From assembly GCA_020846145.1 (NCBI GenBank), contig JADLEL010000170.1, positions 1-64,000 on the forward strand: a DNA stretch of 64,000 nt, given 5' to 3'. Positions 36,729-47,522 of the stretch are shown piece after piece (the stretch's first letter is position 1; each line of letters begins with the position of its first letter). Source of the DNA: Pirellulales bacterium (GTDB lineage Bacteria; Planctomycetota; Planctomycetia; Pirellulales; Thermoguttaceae). Under the pieces are notes generated by a model, which was not told the origin of the DNA, did not search any database, and worked only from the letters and a program-made list of their open reading frames with translations. The translations under genes and the position numbers were made by a program.

Positions 36729-37019
36729 GGGAAGATGGCTTTGCAGTCGTGGATCGCGGTATATTTCTCCACTTTAACACAGAACCAAGAGGATTCGTAA
36801 GACCAGCGACCGGTTTCCATGATGGCAGAGCCGACAACGCAAGTCATATTGATTTCGTAATGTAGTCATTGCGATAACATCTTGGGATAAGTCATTGTAT
36901 TCGATTATGTCGCAAGTCGTTGTATTGCAAGGACTAAAGCATGTAGCAATTTGATCGGCACGATGAATGCGTAGGATTATTCTCAAACACCATCCCCCCT
37001 GGAATGAAAGGAAATCGCC
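36729..37019. other. intergenic region between divergent genes
   Basis: Carries a short tandem similarity, AAGTCATTGTATT at 36891 and AAGTCGTTGTATT about 30 bp later. No riboswitch core or ORF was recognised. Confidence 0.3.
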
Positions 37020-37358
37020 ATGTTGAAGTTCACGGTATCGGTTGTGGCGCTCAGTTTGATCCTCTTGCTTGCGGGACCGGCTTTTGCCGACGGTTACGGA
37101 TCGCATCGTGGCGGTCCTCCGCATGGCGCGTATTATCACGGCGGTCATGGCTACCACGGCGGATACGGCTACGGGGGCTATGCCCCCTCGGTATATCGAC
37201 CGCGGGTCGTGTATTCTCCGGTGCCTTATGTTTATCCTCGGCCCGTGATCGTCGCGCCCGTTTATCGACCGGTTTATCCGGGTTACGGATGCTACGGGGC
37301 GCCGGGCGGCAGTTTGTACCTGCAAGGCCGCAATTTCAGTTTCGGAGTCGGCTTTTAA
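37020..37358 (+). CDS. Gly/Tyr/His-rich secreted protein
   Basis: 112 aa. The signal peptide covers residues 1-23 (ends PAFAD). The mature part is made of HGGHGYHGGYGYGGY-like repeats, then Val/Tyr/Pro repeats (YRPRVVYSPVPYVYPRP). GAAAGGAAATCGCC precedes the ATG. It is similar in style to the protein at 5557-6138. The function is unknown; a structural surface role is a guess. Confidence 0.6.
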   Translation: MLKFTVSVVALSLILLLAGPAFADGYGSHRGGPPHGAYYHGGHGYHGGYGYGGYAPSVYRPRVVYSPVPYVYPRPVIVAPVYRPVYPGYGCYGAPGGSLYLQGRNFSFGVGF

Positions 37359-37374
37359 GTAAATCGGTGCGGTG

Positions 37375-37400
37375 CCATGCCCACGCTTGTCGTGGGCATG
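37375..37400. repeat. REP-like palindrome (CCCACG...CGTGGG type)
   Basis: One unit of the family present as a pair at 8181-8262. Confidence 0.75.
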
Positions 37401-37481
37401 GTGAAGGCCTTTCGGATTTATCCTTTTTCGGGTAGAAAAGCCGATCGGTAAACCAAATAGCATCCTTCGAGCCGTGCCTAC

Positions 37482-38315
37482 ATGCCCTATTCGCAGGAAA
37501 CCGTATCGGGCCGATCGGGCCTGAAGCTTTTTCTCCAGCGCTGGTTGCCCGCGGGAGCGGTCCGCGCGGCGGTGGCGCTGGTGCACGGCGTGAACGAACA
37601 CGGCGGGCGGTACGGGCGGCTGGCCGAGGAGTTGAACGGCCGCGGCATCGCGGTGCATGCGATCGATCTTCGGGGATTCGGCCGCTCGGAAGGCGAACGC
37701 GGCCTGGTGCTCGGCTTCGACGAATTTTTGGACGACGTCGAACTGCTTCTCGCCCAAACTGCGGCGGCGCATCCCGGCAAGCCGCTCTTTCTCTTGGGGC
37801 ACAGCATGGGCGGAGAAATCGCCACCTGGCTGACGATCGAACGGCAGCCGCGGATCGACGGATTGATCTTGAGCGCGCCGGCGCTTTTGGTCGGCGGCAA
37901 CGTTTTTCCGATATTGCGGCATTTGGCGGCGTTTTTCAGCCGCGTTTTGCCGCGACTGCGGCTGCGGCGGATGGGCACGCGATTCATGTCGCGCGATCCC
38001 CAGGTGATCGAGGATTTCAAGAACGATCCGCTCGTGTATCACGGCAAATTCGCCGTGCGCACGGGCGCGGAAATTCTCCGCACGGTGAAGCTGATCCGCC
38101 GCCGAATGGAGGACGTGCGCGTGCCGCTGCTGGTCATGCACGGCACCCGCGACCTCGTTACCGACCCGAACGGCAGCCGCCAACTTTACGCCCGCGCCTC
38201 CTCGGCCGACAAGACCCTGCGCCTCTATCCCGGCCTCTATCACGAGATCTTCAACGAACCGGAACGCGAGCAGGTGATCGGGGACTTGATCGCGTGGATC
38301 GAGCAAAGAAGTTGA
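37482..38315 (+). CDS. alpha/beta hydrolase, monoacylglycerol lipase-like
   Basis: 277 aa, serine hydrolase of the lysophospholipase/monoacylglycerol lipase type. VALVHGVNEHGGRYGRLAEEL carries the HG oxyanion motif. The nucleophile is in GHSMGG near residue 107, the Asp in HGTRDLVTD near 223 and the His in GLYHEIFNE near 253. It has no signal peptide, so it probably acts in the cytoplasm on glycerolipid esters. The gene stands alone. Confidence 0.9.
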   Translation: MPYSQETVSGRSGLKLFLQRWLPAGAVRAAVALVHGVNEHGGRYGRLAEELNGRGIAVHAIDLRGFGRSEGERGLVLGFDEFLDDVELLLAQTAAAHPGKPLFLLGHSMGGEIATWLTIERQPRIDGLILSAPALLVGGNVFPILRHLAAFFSRVLPRLRLRRMGTRFMSRDPQVIEDFKNDPLVYHGKFAVRTGAEILRTVKLIRRRMEDVRVPLLVMHGTRDLVTDPNGSRQLYARASSADKTLRLYPGLYHEIFNEPEREQVIGDLIAWIEQRS

Positions 38316-38408
38316 ACCGGGCGGCGATTGGCTTCGTTTGTCCCCTTGCTATGACTTGCGTATAATTCGGAAAACATTTTTCCCCACTTTTTCCAAGGAA
38401 TGAAAATC

Positions 38409-38873
38409 ATGGCCAATCGACCCGCCAAACCGGCGAACATGCCCTGGATGCTGCCCGCGCTTACCGTGAAGGACGCCGACGCCTCCACGGCCTTCTACGA
38501 AAAAGCGTTCGGATTCGAAAAACGGTTCTCGATGCCCGGCCCCGACGGTCGCACGATGCATGCCGAAGTGTCTTGGCGCGACGGGCTGTTCATGATCGGC
38601 CCGGAAAACGACGCCGGTCCCTGTAAGTCGCCGGCCACGCTGGGCGTGCGGCCCTCCTCGTCGCTCTACGTCTATTGCGACGACGTCGATGCCCTTTTCA
38701 AGCGGGCCGCCGCCGCCGGCGCCGCCGTCGATATGCCGCCCCAAGACATGTTCTGGGGCGATCGCATGTGTTCGCTGGTCGATCCCGACGGCTATATCTG
38801 GTGCTTCGCCACGAACGTGGCCGATTTCGATCCCACGCAAGCCCCGCAGGGATGCCCGGCGAAAGAAAGTTGA
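38409..38873 (+). CDS. VOC family (glyoxalase-like) protein
   Basis: 154 aa from ATG 38409, which has AAGGA at proper spacing; an ATG at 38400 is too close to that site. Two beta-alpha-beta-beta-beta units of the vicinal oxygen chelate fold are seen: LTVKDADASTAFYEKAFGFE in the first and YVYCDDVDALFKRAAAAGA plus LVDPDGYIWCFAT in the second. It resembles PhnB/YdfO-like proteins; the substrate is unknown. Confidence 0.85.
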   Translation: MANRPAKPANMPWMLPALTVKDADASTAFYEKAFGFEKRFSMPGPDGRTMHAEVSWRDGLFMIGPENDAGPCKSPATLGVRPSSSLYVYCDDVDALFKRAAAAGAAVDMPPQDMFWGDRMCSLVDPDGYIWCFATNVADFDPTQAPQGCPAKES

Positions 38874-38894
38874 ACGTAACCGTTCACCGCCCAT

Positions 38895-39014
38895 GTAGTA
38901 GGCACACTCCGTGTGCCGTCCGACGTATCGGATAATCCGCGAAAAATTCCCAGAACGGCACACGGAGTGTGCCTACTACTTTGCCTCGGACGGCACACGG
39001 AGTGTGCCTACTAC
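38895..39014. repeat. REP-like cluster, three units (GGCACACTCCGTGTGCC type)
   Basis: GTAGTAGGCACACTCCGTGT at 38895, then two inverted units ending GTGCCTACTAC at about 38979 and 39014. Each is itself palindromic. Confidence 0.85.
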
Positions 39015-39052
39015 ATTACCGCCCCCACGCCGGCGTCCGCCGCCGGGGGAGG

Positions 39053-40297
39053 CTACTCGTATCGCAACGCTTCGATGGGGTCCATCTTGCTCGCCTTGCG
39101 CGCGGGGTAGAAGCCGAAGAACAGGCCCACCGAGCCGGCGAAGAGCAGGGAGATGACGATGGAATTGACCGAGATGATGACCGGCCATTTGGTGAAAGTA
39201 TAGATGGAATTGATGGCGTAGGTGAGTCCGAAGGTGAAGGCGATGCCCAGGGCCACGCCCAGCAGCCCGCCGAGGGTGGAGAGCATGATCGCCTCGACCA
39301 GGAATTGCCGCAAAATGTCGCGGGGCCGCGCGCCGACCGCCATGCGGATGCCGATCTCCCGCGTCCGCTCGGTTACCGAAACCAGCATGATGTTCATGAT
39401 CCCGATGCCGCCGACGATCAGCGACACGCCGGCGATCGAGCCTAAGAGGATCGTCATGACGGTGGTGATAGTGCTGAAGGCGCTGACGAATTCCGAAGTG
39501 TTGCGCACCTCGAAATCATCGGCCATTCCCCGCACGATGCGGTGCCGCTCGCGCAGCAGCGCCTTGATCTCGCCGGTGGCGTCTTCCATGCGGTCGGCCG
39601 AGCGCGCCGAGACCATGAGCGACGCGACCCATTCCTCCGGCCAGCCGAACAGCCGCTTGTGCAGCGTGGATGCCGGCATCAGCACGATGCTGTCCTGCTC
39701 TTCGCCGAAGATGTTCGCCTCGCGGGTTTCGAGAACGCCCACGATCTCGAAGGGAATGCCCTTGATGCGCAGGCTCTGGCCGACGGGGTCCGCGGCGGGA
39801 AACAGGTTGTCGGCGATGGTCTGCCCGATGACGCAGACTTTGGCCGCCGAGTGGATGTCGCCTTGCGTGAAAAAACCGCCCCGCCCGAGTTGCCAATTCC
39901 GCACCGTCAGATACTGCGTATTGACGCCGAGGATGCGATCGATGTGGCAATTCAGATCGCCGGCGACCGCCTGGCCGCTGTGATAGACGATCGGCGAGGC
40001 GGCCAAAACGGCAGGACATTCCTCGGCCAGCGCCTCGGCGTCCGAGGCGATCAGGCCGGTGCCGGAACGCTTCCGCTCGCCATCGCGCGACCGCCAATTG
40101 TTCCATACGTAAATCACGTTCGTGCCGCTCAGGCTCAAAACTTCGCTCTTGACCTTGTTGCCGGCCGATTGGCAGATCGAGACCAGCAGAATCACCGCCC
40201 AAACGCCGATCACGATGCCCAGCACGGTCAAGGCGGCGCGCATCTTGCTCCGGGCCAAGGCTTGCAGGGCGACTCGGATTGTCATCAGAACGTCCAT
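39053..40297 (-). CDS. MacB/FtsX-like ABC transporter permease
   Basis: 414 aa. One N-terminal membrane segment (about 22-43, ALTVLGIVIGVWAVILLVSI), a large periplasmic MacB_PCD domain (45-275), then three C-terminal segments of the FtsX domain. GGIGIMNIMLVSVTERTREIGIRMA is the family signature. It lies last in the adaptor-permease-ATPase group; the permease and ATPase are separate proteins, unlike E. coli MacB. The complex would export a lipophilic molecule, peptide or lipoprotein. Confidence 0.93.
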   Translation of the reverse strand: MDVLMTIRVALQALARSKMRAALTVLGIVIGVWAVILLVSICQSAGNKVKSEVLSLSGTNVIYVWNNWRSRDGERKRSGTGLIASDAEALAEECPAVLAASPIVYHSGQAVAGDLNCHIDRILGVNTQYLTVRNWQLGRGGFFTQGDIHSAAKVCVIGQTIADNLFPAADPVGQSLRIKGIPFEIVGVLETREANIFGEEQDSIVLMPASTLHKRLFGWPEEWVASLMVSARSADRMEDATGEIKALLRERHRIVRGMADDFEVRNTSEFVSAFSTITTVMTILLGSIAGVSLIVGGIGIMNIMLVSVTERTREIGIRMAVGARPRDILRQFLVEAIMLSTLGGLLGVALGIAFTFGLTYAINSIYTFTKWPVIISVNSIVISLLFAGSVGLFFGFYPARKASKMDPIEALRYE

Positions 40298-40321
40298 CGA
40301 TCTCTTCCGTAAGGCCGCGGA

Positions 40322-41755
40322 TTATTTCTGCGGCGCTTTCGCGGCCGCCGCCTCGGCGGCGGTCTTCATGCCGGTCACCACTTTGCTCCCGTCTTTCAGA
40401 TCGCCGGAGACGAGTTCCGTGCGGCGGGCGTCGCTTAAGCCGACGGTAACTTCGACCGGCGAGAGCAGTTCGCCGTCGATGATCCAGACGTATTTTTTCC
40501 TGCCGGCGTCGCCGTTGCCCTTCGGTTTCTCTTTTTTCTCCTTCGCGCCGGCGGCGGGGGCGTCGGCGTTTTTCTCGTTCTTCCCGTCGGCGTTTTCCTT
40601 GCCGTTCGCGGCGTTTTCTTCTTCCTCGTCGCTCGATTTGTCCTTGGCCGCGGAACCGCTCTCTTCCTGCTCCTCATCGCTCTTCAATCCTTCGAGCACG
40701 GCCAGATGCCGGGGATGCACCATTTCGGGCTTGGGATGGAAACGCAACGCGGCGTTGGGAATTTTCAGCACTTGCTCGTGCCTGTCGATTTGAAACACCA
40801 GATTGGCCGTCATGCCGGGCAGGAGCTTCAATTCCGTATTCGGCGCTTCGACCACCGCCACGTAGGTTACCACGCTCACCTGCACGTTCGGCAGGGTGGC
40901 CTTGGGGCCGAGGCGGACTTGGACGATCTTCCCCTCGAACTTCTCCTCGCGGTAGGCATCCACCGTGAAATGCACGGGCTGGCCGTTCTTCTCCGCCTTT
41001 CGCACGAGGCCGATGTCCGCCTCGTCGATCGACGCCAGAATCCAAACCTTTTTCTCCAGTTCGGGCGCGACGACGAACATCACCGGCGTCTGATACTGCG
41101 ACGCCAGCGTTTGGCCGGCATCGACTTTGCGGTCGATGACGATCCCGTCCACCGGCGAATGGATGGAAGTATAGCCGCGGTTCGCCTCCGCCATTTCCAA
41201 GGCCGCCCGATTCTGCTCGACGGTCGCTTCGGCCAGTTTGACGGTGGCGGCGGCCATTTCGTAGTTGGCCTCCGCCAGATCGTAGTCGCTGTCGGTGATG
41301 CCCTTTACGGCGCGATTCGTGCCCGGAATGCCCGGCATATTGTGCAAATCCTTGGCGCGTTTGAAATCCCGCTCGGTCTGATGCAGCTTCGCCTTGCTCT
41401 GCGCCAAATTCGCCAGCGAATGGTCCAGCAAGGATTTTGCCTGGCGGCATTGGGCCGCGAAAACCCGGGGATCGATCTCCGCCAGAAGCTGGTCCTTCCG
41501 GACTCGGTCGTTGAAATCCACGCAGACTTTCTGGATCGGCCCGGAAACGAACGCGCCGACCTGGACGCTCAAGATGGGCTGCACGGTTCCGGTGCATTTT
41601 ACCTCGAAGGAGATATCGCCGCTGCGGACCGTGCCCACGCGAAACAGGTCGGCCGCCGAGGTTTTCCAATGGTCGTGCAATTTCCGATAGCCCACCCAGG
41701 CGGCGCCGAGAAATCCGACGCCGGCCAGCAGCCAGAATAATCGCCGTTTGGTCAT
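40322..41755 (-). CDS. MacA-like periplasmic adaptor (RND/HlyD type)
   Basis: 477 aa from ATG 41755, which overlaps the ATPase stop in ATGA. One N-terminal membrane anchor (about 6-23), then lipoyl and alpha-hairpin domains (VQVGAFVSGPIQKVCVDFND, coiled region 95-190) and a beta-barrel domain. A charged insert at about 355-415 (EEQEESGSAAKDKSSDEEEE and a Lys/Gly run) is unusual for the family. It bridges the inner-membrane exporter to an outer-membrane channel. Confidence 0.9.
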   Translation of the reverse strand: MTKRRLFWLLAGVGFLGAAWVGYRKLHDHWKTSAADLFRVGTVRSGDISFEVKCTGTVQPILSVQVGAFVSGPIQKVCVDFNDRVRKDQLLAEIDPRVFAAQCRQAKSLLDHSLANLAQSKAKLHQTERDFKRAKDLHNMPGIPGTNRAVKGITDSDYDLAEANYEMAAATVKLAEATVEQNRAALEMAEANRGYTSIHSPVDGIVIDRKVDAGQTLASQYQTPVMFVVAPELEKKVWILASIDEADIGLVRKAEKNGQPVHFTVDAYREEKFEGKIVQVRLGPKATLPNVQVSVVTYVAVVEAPNTELKLLPGMTANLVFQIDRHEQVLKIPNAALRFHPKPEMVHPRHLAVLEGLKSDEEQEESGSAAKDKSSDEEEENAANGKENADGKNEKNADAPAAGAKEKKEKPKGNGDAGRKKYVWIIDGELLSPVEVTVGLSDARRTELVSGDLKDGSKVVTGMKTAAEAAAAKAPQK

Positions 41756-42471
41756 TTTGAGGAACATGTCGGCCCTTCTTTCTCGGTGCAGCCGGAATCG
41801 CTCACCACCGCGCCGTCGCGGAGGTTTATCTGCCGGCGGGCCCGCTCGGCGACTTCCCGGTCGTGGGTTACGAGGATAACCGTAATGCCTTCCTCGCGAT
41901 TCAATTGCGCGACCAACTCCATCACCTCTTGGCTGGTGTGGGAGTCGAGATTGCCGGTCGGCTCGTCGGCCAAAAGGATCGACGGTCGATTGGCCAGCGC
42001 CCGGGCGATGGCCACGCGCTGCTGTTCTCCGCCCGACAACTGCGAGGGATAGTGGTCCAGCCGCTCTTCTAAACCGACTCTCTTCATCAGCATCCGCGCG
42101 CGCTCGTGCCGCCGCCGGCCGCGGAGCCGCTGCGAGTAGAGCATCGGTAGTTCGACGTTCTCGAGCGCGCTGATCCGCGTCAAGAGGTTGAAATTCTGAA
42201 ATACGAATCCGATCTTTCGATTGCGCAGCCGGGCGCGCTCGTCGAGCGACATTTTGACGACTTCCGCGCCGTCGAGCAGATAACTGCCGCTGGTGGGCCG
42301 GTCGATGCAGCCGATGGAATTCATGAGCGTCGATTTGCCCGATCCCGAAGGCCCCATGAGCGCCAGATACTCCCCCCGCTCGATGTCCAGCGAGACGCCC
42401 GCCAAGGCGCGGACCTCGACTTCGCCGCGGCGGTAGGTCTTGCAGACGTTTTGAAGCTGTATGAAAGCCAT
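41752..42471 (-). CDS. MacB/LolD-type ABC ATPase
   Basis: 239 aa from ATG 42471 (MAFIQLQNV); a further upstream Met at 42498 lacks support. Walker A is GPSGSGKSTLMN near residue 40, the signature LSGGEQQRVAIARAL near 143, Walker B ILLADEPTGNLDS near 163. It is the first gene of a three-gene exporter operon with ATGA overlap to the adaptor. Confidence 0.94.
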   Translation of the reverse strand: MAFIQLQNVCKTYRRGEVEVRALAGVSLDIERGEYLALMGPSGSGKSTLMNSIGCIDRPTSGSYLLDGAEVVKMSLDERARLRNRKIGFVFQNFNLLTRISALENVELPMLYSQRLRGRRRHERARMLMKRVGLEERLDHYPSQLSGGEQQRVAIARALANRPSILLADEPTGNLDSHTSQEVMELVAQLNREEGITVILVTHDREVAERARRQINLRDGAVVSDSGCTEKEGPTCSSK

Positions 42472-42616
42472 ATCTACCCCATGCCTTGACGATTGCACGA
42501 CGATGAAGGCCTGAAATGCTTGCCCGGCGCTGCGGACGCGATCGACTTCCGCGCGTCCTCCATTATAATCAATTTTCGCCGATTTGCACCAATTTTGTAA
42601 TTATTTTTCTCCCTCG

Positions 42617-42700
42617 TTTAGCCCGGAGCCAACGGCGACGGCGGGCGTAAAGAAGACTGGGGATATCCCCCGCCGTCGCCGTTGGCTCCGGGCTAAACGA
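42617..42700. repeat. long inverted repeat (REP-like)
   Basis: Arms of about 29 bp starting CGTTTAGCCCGGAGCCAACG and its complement, around a loop of about 25 bp. Confidence 0.85.
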
Positions 42701-42715
42701 ATTTCGCGGTGCAGT

Positions 42716-43285
42716 TTACGAATGCAGCGGAGCGGCAGCGAGTTTTTCGTAGATCGGACCGCCGCGCTCGAGGCGGCTGGAAAAGACGATTACCCGATCG
42801 ACGGAAATCTTACCGGCCGAGAAATCGGCGTACCGCCGGAGCAGGGGAGTGAGAAGAGAAACGTTTTTCATGCTTTTGACGCGGCCGATGGTCAGATGCG
42901 TCTGGAAGCGGCGGTCTTCGTCTTGAAAACCGAGTTCCGCCAAGGCCAAAGCGGCGCAGTCGTGCAGATCGGCCATTTTTTCCGCGCCTTCCTTCGCGCC
43001 GAGCCAAACGGTGCGCGGCTTGCCGACGTTGGGAAACGCGCCGGCTCCGAAAATTTCCAAATCGAACGGCTCGACCTCCGCCGCTCCGCGTTTTACCGCA
43101 TTGCAAACGTCGGCGATCGCGGTTTCCGGCACGTCGCCCAGGAATTGCAGCGTGAGATGGAGGTTGTGCGGCTCGACCCATTTCACGTCGGCCCCCGCGG
43201 CACGGAGGATTTCGATCAACTCCGCCGCCTTCTTCCGCGCGGCGGCGCTGATTTCAACGGCGATAAACGTGCGGAGGGATTTCAT
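42716..43285 (-). CDS. thpR: RNA 2',3'-cyclic phosphodiesterase (2H family)
   Basis: 189 aa from ATG 43285 (MKSLRTFIAVE). The two HxTx motifs of the 2H phosphoesterase fold are HLTL at residue 43 and HLTI in FQTHLTIGRVK near 127. The family opens 2',3'-cyclic phosphates on RNA. The upstream in-frame Met at 43357 lies in poorly conserved sequence. Confidence 0.92.
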   Translation of the reverse strand: MKSLRTFIAVEISAAARKKAAELIEILRAAGADVKWVEPHNLHLTLQFLGDVPETAIADVCNAVKRGAAEVEPFDLEIFGAGAFPNVGKPRTVWLGAKEGAEKMADLHDCAALALAELGFQDEDRRFQTHLTIGRVKSMKNVSLLTPLLRRYADFSAGKISVDRVIVFSSRLERGGPIYEKLAAAPLHS

Positions 43286-43394
43286 AAAGGCGGAAGGGGG
43301 AAGGCGGAAGGGGGAATGATGAATGCTGTATAACCACAACCAACGATTGACGACCAACGGATTTCCGCCTTCCCCCTTCAGCCTTCCCCCTTCG

Positions 43395-44297
43395 CTAAAA
43401 GCTCAGCATTCTTTTATACTCCTCCATCCGCTGGTCGAGGTCTTCGCGGGTAATCTGCGCGAGCCGGTCGAGGCTGAAATCCTCCACGGTGAAACTGGCG
43501 ACAAGCGTGCCGTAGGCCAGGGCCTCTTTCAAGGTCTTCGGATCGAAGCTGTTTTTCTCGGCGAGATAGCCCATCATGCCGCCGGCGAAGCTGTCGCCCG
43601 CCCCGGTCGGATCGACGACCTTTTCCGTGGGAAACGCGGGCAGCACGTAGGTCTCGAATTCGCTGAAGAACATCGCCCCGTGCTCGCCTTTCTTGATGAC
43701 CACGAAGCGCGGGCCTAAGGCGCGGATGGCGTGGCCGGCCTGGACGAGATTGTCGATGCCCGTCAGCAGTTTCGCTTCGCTGTCGTTCAAGACCAGGCCG
43801 TCCACCTTTTTCAAGAGCGCGCGCAGTTCCGCCGGCTCGTTCTTGATGTAGAAATCCATCGTGTCGGCCACCACCAGCGACGCCCCGCGGCATTGCTCCA
43901 TGACCTGCATCTGCAATTTCGGCGAGCCGTTGGCCAAAAACAGGAATTTGCAACGGCGATAGCTTTCCGGCAGATCGGGCTGGAAATCGGCGAGTACGTT
44001 AAGTTGCAATTCGAGCGTCTCGCGGTCGTTCATGTTGGGCAGGTATTTTCCTTTCCAATAGAACGTCTTCCCGCCCTCGACGACTTGCAGGCCGGCGGTG
44101 TCGATGTTCCGCGACTTGAGTAGCGCGACGTGCTCGGGCGGAAAGTCCTCGCCCACCACGCCCGCCAATCGAACGGACGTAAAAAAGCTCGCGGCGTAGG
44201 AAAAATACGCCGCCGATCCGCCCAAAATGCGGTCGCGTTTCTGAGTGGGAGTTTCGACGCTATCCAGCGCCACGGAACCGACGACGACGAGGGGCAT
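43395..44297 (-). CDS. PfkB family carbohydrate/nucleoside kinase
   Basis: 300 aa. The ribokinase fold is shown by GGSAAYFSYAASFF near 26-39 and the catalytic signature DPTGAGDSFAGGMMGYL near 229-245. The overall pattern (LVVVGSVALDSVETP, DRETLELQLNVL) is that of the adenosine/sugar kinase-like subgroup common in planctomycetes. The substrate cannot be given. AGGAAATAAAC precedes the ATG. Confidence 0.88.
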   Translation of the reverse strand: MPLVVVGSVALDSVETPTQKRDRILGGSAAYFSYAASFFTSVRLAGVVGEDFPPEHVALLKSRNIDTAGLQVVEGGKTFYWKGKYLPNMNDRETLELQLNVLADFQPDLPESYRRCKFLFLANGSPKLQMQVMEQCRGASLVVADTMDFYIKNEPAELRALLKKVDGLVLNDSEAKLLTGIDNLVQAGHAIRALGPRFVVIKKGEHGAMFFSEFETYVLPAFPTEKVVDPTGAGDSFAGGMMGYLAEKNSFDPKTLKEALAYGTLVASFTVEDFSLDRLAQITREDLDQRMEEYKRMLSF

Positions 44298-44328
44298 GTT
44301 TATTTCCTGTGAAAATGTGGTTTGAAAG

Positions 44329-44385
44329 CATTACTCGTTCCCACGCTCCGCGTGGGAACGCAATTCCAGACGCTCCGCGTCGATG
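44329..44385. repeat. REP palindrome on the 3' side of the RAYT gene
   Basis: CGTTCCCACGCTCCGCGTGGGAACG-type palindrome followed by GACGCTCCGCGTC, matching the palindromes at 44970-45105 on the other side of the transposase gene. Confidence 0.9.
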
Positions 44386-44418
44386 GAACCGCCAATCAAT
44401 TCGTCATCCTGAGATTTT

Positions 44419-44955
44419 TTACATCCAATCCGTTCGAATTGTCAAGAGAGCCGATAATCCCGCGTAGTTCCGCGCGCTGGAATATCGCCAATGCGTCGGA
44501 GCTTCGACATAGCCCCTTTCTACCGGATTGTTGTGCATGTATTCCAGTTTCTGCCACATCATCGCATCGTCCTGAATCATCTGCGGATGGCTCCCCTCCT
44601 GCCAGACTTGATGATCTCGGTCGGTTTTATGCTTCGCCTTGAGATAATGCAATTGCCGCAATAGAACATTGACGTTTCTGGCAGTCAGGAATTTGATTAT
44701 TTCAAGGGCCGTATAGGATTTGAATCGAGTCATTTGGTCGCCGATGTCGGGAGAGGAAGCAATGAAATGCAGATGGTTTTCCAAAATGACGTAACCGAAG
44801 ATATCCAGTCCACGATTTATTTGCAGGTATTTCCAGCTATCGATTATTATCTGCACCGTTTCGGGTCGGGTGAAAATCGGTGTCCAACCAACGGTGGTGC
44901 ATGTGAGGAAGTAGGGATGTGTAGTTTCAAAGATTTTATAGCGAGTTCGGGTCAT
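44419..44955 (-). CDS. REP-associated tyrosine transposase (RAYT, Y1 family)
   Basis: 178 aa, full length. The HUH motif is in VILENHLHFIAS near residues 57-67; the catalytic Tyr is probably in WQKLEYMHNNPVERG near 141. RAYTs are single-copy, domesticated IS200/IS605 relatives that nick at REP palindromes. The gene is bracketed by matching REP units, which is the classical arrangement. A broken copy of its own 5' end lies just upstream. Confidence 0.93.
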   Translation of the reverse strand: MTRTRYKIFETTHPYFLTCTTVGWTPIFTRPETVQIIIDSWKYLQINRGLDIFGYVILENHLHFIASSPDIGDQMTRFKSYTALEIIKFLTARNVNVLLRQLHYLKAKHKTDRDHQVWQEGSHPQMIQDDAMMWQKLEYMHNNPVERGYVEAPTHWRYSSARNYAGLSALLTIRTDWM

Positions 44956-44969
44956 CCGTATATTCCTTC

Positions 44970-45105
44970 GACGCGGAGCGAGGTAACGAGTAGAAGTCAG
45001 GATGCTCGGTCTCGTAAATTTTGTAACGCGTTCAGGTCATTTTGAGATTCCTTAGACGCGGAGCGTCGGGGAATTGCGTTCCCACGCGGAGCGTGGGAAC
45101 GAGTA
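44970..45105. repeat. REP palindromes on the 5' side of the RAYT gene
   Basis: GACGCGGAGCGAGGTAACGAG at 44970, GACGCGGAGCGTC at 45054 and the full TTCCCACGCGGAGCGTGGGAA palindrome near 45079-45100. Confidence 0.88.
44990..45040 (-). pseudogene. decayed duplicate of the RAYT 5' end
   Basis: Reads MT*TRYKIYETEHPDFYS, against MTRTRYKIFETTHPYFLT in the intact gene 85 bp away. The third codon is a stop and the copy ends in a REP unit after about 17 codons. Confidence 0.8.
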
Positions 45106-45133
45106 ATTGATCCCTCGTTCCATCTCCCGCCCC

Positions 45134-46837
<1,704 letters not shown>

Positions 46838-47108
46838 ATTAAATTGATTTCCTTCCTGCTCTATATCGTCGAAGCCAGGGAATATCGTATTTTAGTGATT
46901 TTGGGTAATCGTGCAATCCTGAAAATAACTCTTACGGAGGGTGCGGCCAGTCGCATTTATTGCTCAACTTGACATTATGTCATTTTGATCGCCATAATTA
47001 GAATGAAAAGCAAGCGGTTCCAATGCAAGGCAATTTGCCGCATTGTGGGATTTGCATCACGCGAAGTTTCAGACACTCGGAAAAGTATTTTCGGCAGAGA
47101 GAAATTCA

Positions 47109-47522
47109 ATGTCAGAAATCCTTACTTCGCGCGATTTCCAGCGGGCTTCCGAGCAGCGTTTTACAGTTGCCGAATTTTTATTGGAACAAAGAGATTATTC
47201 GCTCGATGCGTTTTACCTTGCCGGTTATTCGGTGGAATGTATTCTCAAAGCATTGGTGATGTACAGGACGCCGGAAATGAATCGCAAAGCAGCATTTCAA
47301 CGGCTCAAGGGCGGCGCGAAGATGCATTATCCGGAACACCTGAAGGAAGAACTAAAAAATCTCGGGCATCCGATCCCAAACGAGATCGTAAAAGGTTTTC
47401 GACGTTTCGGTTGGTCAACCGATCTGCGTTACGAACACGGTCATTGGCCGGTCGGCGAAGTGCGAGGTTACTTAAAGGTTGCAAAAAAGACTATCGATTG
47501 GGTGAAGGGAGAAATGGTATGA
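47109..47522 (+). CDS. HEPN-domain protein
   Basis: 137 aa from ATG 47109 (MSEILTSRDF); an earlier in-frame ATG at 47043 is unlikely. The helical pattern ASEQRFTVAEFLLEQRDYSL then AFYLAGYSVECILKALVMY is the HEPN core, and DLRYEHGHW near 116 carries Arg and His of the kind found in the Rx4-6H ribonuclease motif of HEPN toxins. Its stop overlaps the next start (ATGA). Confidence 0.75.
   Translation: MSEILTSRDFQRASEQRFTVAEFLLEQRDYSLDAFYLAGYSVECILKALVMYRTPEMNRKAAFQRLKGGAKMHYPEHLKEELKNLGHPIPNEIVKGFRRFGWSTDLRYEHGHWPVGEVRGYLKVAKKTIDWVKGEMV

Noticed and set aside
36729-37019. Cobalamin riboswitch upstream of the BtuF/FecB-like operon
   Set aside because: I looked for a B12-box-like core on the minus strand and found none, so the importer substrate is left open.
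47043-47108. Longer N-terminus for the HEPN protein from ATG 47043
   Set aside because: The extra 22 residues lack HEPN similarity and coding character; ATG 47109 gives the usual start of the fold.
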